A stretch of DNA of 6,068 nt from Bacillota bacterium (GTDB taxonomy: Bacteria; Eremiobacterota; SpSt-956; JAKJGF01). Position 1 is the first letter of the stretch, and each line of letters begins with the position of its first letter. The translations under genes were made by a program, and so were the position numbers. The notes under the pieces were generated by a model. It had not been told where the DNA came from and did no database searches. It was given only the letters and a program-made list of their open reading frames with translations. The stretch lies in contig JAKPQU010000249.1 of the NCBI GenBank assembly GCA_029555925.1, forward strand, positions 1 to 6,068, given 5' to 3'. Positions 4,915 to 6,068 of the stretch are shown piece after piece.

Positions 4915-4959
4915 GTGGACAGTGAGTGGGCAGGTGTTCTGCCTGGACTCATTGTTTAC
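4915..4959. terminator. Long imperfect hairpin at the 3' end of convergent genes
   Basis: The left arm (4915-4933, GTGGACAGTGAGTGGGCAG) pairs with the right arm (4939-4959) over about 19 positions, with G-T pairs and a two-base bulge, around a five-base GTGTT loop. On the plus strand a run of eight T begins 11 bases later (4970-4977), inside the opposing gene. On the minus strand the hairpin overlaps the stop codon of the small membrane-protein gene (4956-4958) and no T-run follows. It probably forms the common 3' boundary. Confidence 0.5.
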
Positions 4960-5216
4960 TGATAGGGCATTTTTTTTATAAATTCATTCGTCCTGTGCTC
5001 GCAGTGTGAACATTTATATAACATATTTACACCATATCCAGGCTGTTCTTCTTCTGCATATTTTTTCAGTCTTCGTTTTTTGCACAACGGGCAGACTGAA
5101 GGAATTAATTCCAGAATTTTAAAGAAGAGAGGTACAGAAAGGCAGATAAGAAAAAATATAAGGCACGAGAGTAAATAATTCATATAGTCTGTTTTTCTTC
5201 CATCTATTACCTGCAA
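4956..5216 (-). CDS. Small single-span membrane protein with cytoplasmic zinc ribbon
   Basis: I do not recognise a family. The 86-residue frame has one strongly hydrophobic segment at about 14-38 (NYLLSCLIFFLICLSVPLFF onward), then CPLC (Cys42, Cys45), a basic stretch KKRRLKK (46-52), and CSHC (Cys69, Cys72). The two CxxC pairs are 23 residues apart and should form a zinc ribbon. The basic stretch after the membrane segment suggests a cytoplasmic C-terminus. It lies directly downstream of the Nif3-like gene, whose stop codon TAA runs into AGGAGG (5245-5250), so the two are probably co-transcribed and coupled. The start is uncertain. The TTG used here (5214-5216) has no SD of its own. ATG at 5181-5183 would give 75 residues and keep all features. 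An in-frame ATA (5238-5240) sits right after the strong SD. Confidence 0.65.
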   Translation of the reverse strand: MQVIDGRKTDYMNYLLSCLIFFLICLSVPLFFKILELIPSVCPLCKKRRLKKYAEEEQPGYGVNMLYKCSHCEHRTNEFIKKMPYQ

Positions 5217-5249
5217 ACATAATCTGTGAGCGGTGCGTATCTTGCCTCC

Positions 5250-5984
5250 TTATAGGCCGGTTGGTAAATCTATAAATTTGTAATCAATGGAAAATTTTTC
5301 ACCCACATGTTTTGCCAGCAGATTAACTCCTGTTTTCTCCGTATTATAATGACCTCCAAAGACTACATTTATTTTATTTTCTTTTGCTGTCCAGTAACTG
5401 GAATGAGATGGTTCTCCTGTTATATATAGATCCAGTCCTTTTTCTATTGCCAGGGAAATCATATAGATAGCACCTCCCGATACAAAAGCCAGCTTCTTTA
5501 TCTCTTTTCTGCCGAAGTCCCAGAGGGTTATGTCTTTACCCATTACACTTCTTATTTTTTCCAGAACCTCACAGAGAGGTTTCGCCTCAGGAAATTCTAT
5601 TATACTGGTAAGATCAAATTTCTCTGTTTTAAATTCATCCCATCCTGCCAGTTTATAAAATCCATAGTTATTTCCCATTTCTTCATGACTGTCGAGTGGC
5701 AGATGTGATACATAAAGGGCACAGTTTTTCTTTATTAATGAACGGATTATTTTATAGATACGACCTTTTATCGGAAGAGGTTTTCCCCAGAAAAGTCCGT
5801 GATGGACTATAATTAAACTGTCAGGGGAACACTGGTTTACGAGTTCATCAGATATATCGACAGCTATATATATTTTTTCTATGTCTCCGCTGTTTTCTAC
5901 CTGAAGACCGTTCAGGCTCTTATCTTCAATGCCTTTTATATTAAGAAGATTGTCCATATAATCAGTTATTTTAAACAGGTTCAT
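5250..5984 (-). CDS. Nif3-like dinuclear metal-centre protein (YbgI/NIF3 family)
   Basis: This is a member of the widespread NIF3 family, cytosolic proteins that form toroidal hexamers and bind a pair of metal ions; some are annotated GTP cyclohydrolase I type 2, but the general role is unsettled. The 244-residue length matches the single-domain form (E. coli YbgI is about 247), so the insert domain of longer homologues is absent. Metal-site motifs are all present: NGLQV (25-29), IVHHG (59-63) with His61 and His62, SHLPLD (93-98) with His94 and Asp98, and GGHYNTEKTGV (210-220) with His212 and Glu216. TGE (189-191) is also typical. ATG 5984 has a good SD on the minus strand (GGAG at 5997-5994, nine bases away). 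It is the first gene of a likely two-gene operon with the small zinc-ribbon membrane protein. A TATTAT at 6026-6021 (minus strand) could be its -10, but I see no good -35. Confidence 0.92.
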   Translation of the reverse strand: MNLFKITDYMDNLLNIKGIEDKSLNGLQVENSGDIEKIYIAVDISDELVNQCSPDSLIIVHHGLFWGKPLPIKGRIYKIIRSLIKKNCALYVSHLPLDSHEEMGNNYGFYKLAGWDEFKTEKFDLTSIIEFPEAKPLCEVLEKIRSVMGKDITLWDFGRKEIKKLAFVSGGAIYMISLAIEKGLDLYITGEPSHSSYWTAKENKINVVFGGHYNTEKTGVNLLAKHVGEKFSIDYKFIDLPTGL

Positions 5985-6038
5985 TATTTTCGTCTCCTTT
6001 AATTACTGTGGTGAACACAAATAATACATAGCTCCTCT

Positions 6039-6061
6039 TGTGACGCGTAATGCGTGACGGG
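6039..6061 (+). repeat. Partial heptamer array at window end (left-arm-like)
   Basis: TGTGACG-CGTAATG-CGTGACG-GG matches the left arm of the hairpin elements, ending in GGG as they do, but the TTTAAT tip and right arm do not follow. TCCTC (6033-6037) and GAGGA (6061-6065) flank it as a 5-bp inverted pair, so it could form a small hairpin. It lies upstream of the Nif3-like gene, another intergenic site. Confidence 0.65.
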
Positions 6062-6068
6062 AGGAAAA

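Noticed and set aside
5116..5220. Out-of-frame ATG at 5220-5218 (minus strand) opening a frame of about 33 codons
   Set aside because: It overlaps the better-supported membrane/zinc-ribbon frame, ends soon after, and is 24 bases from the SD.

Overview
The window is a short, gene-dense piece of an AT-rich bacterial chromosome with ordinary housekeeping genes. I saw no phage, transposase, CRISPR, toxin-antitoxin or defence genes. The signals suit a bacterium with strong Shine-Dalgarno (SD) sites, occasional TTG starts, sigma70-type promoters and frequent ATA and AGA/AGG codons. No marker gene fixes the phylum. The ornithine aminotransferase is of the Bacillus/eukaryote type, and the transaldolase is of the short TalC type found in Bacillota, Thermotogota and many uncultured lineages, so I leave taxonomy open.

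Layout, left to right. (1) A repeat element (1-104) leads into a plus-strand ornithine aminotransferase (159-1364). (2) A 236-base gap holds a triple 11-bp tandem repeat and an inverted-repeat leader. It precedes a small, strongly ribosome-bound gene for an 89-residue low-complexity, probably disordered protein (1601-1870). (3) A second 246-base gap ends in a terminator-like perfect 15-bp inverted repeat, just before a plus-strand orphan gene with a four-cysteine zinc ribbon (2117-2710). (4) A 12-bp hairpin separates this gene from a convergent minus-strand transaldolase (2757-3440), which has a clear promoter. (5) A 418-base divergent intergenic region carries a half copy and a full copy of the same repeat element, plus promoters facing both ways. 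(6) A plus-strand SPFH/prohibitin-like membrane protein follows (3859-4800). (7) A hairpin-containing convergent gap lies next to a minus-strand pair: a Nif3/YbgI-type dinuclear-metal protein (5250-5984) and, downstream, a small membrane protein with a zinc ribbon (4956-5216).

The genes do not form one pathway. The only credible operon is the Nif3-like gene with the small membrane protein, where the stop codon of the first is fused to a strong SD sequence.

The most distinctive feature is the repeat family. It is built of 7-bp units (CGTGACG, CGTAACG, CATTACG and similar) that fold into a long imperfect hairpin around a GGG-TTTAAT-CCC tip. Two full copies stand in the same orientation upstream of two unrelated genes. 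They differ in length by exactly two units in one arm and one unit in the other, and both end at the same TATAAT sequence next to the downstream promoter. Three partial copies lie in other intergenic gaps.
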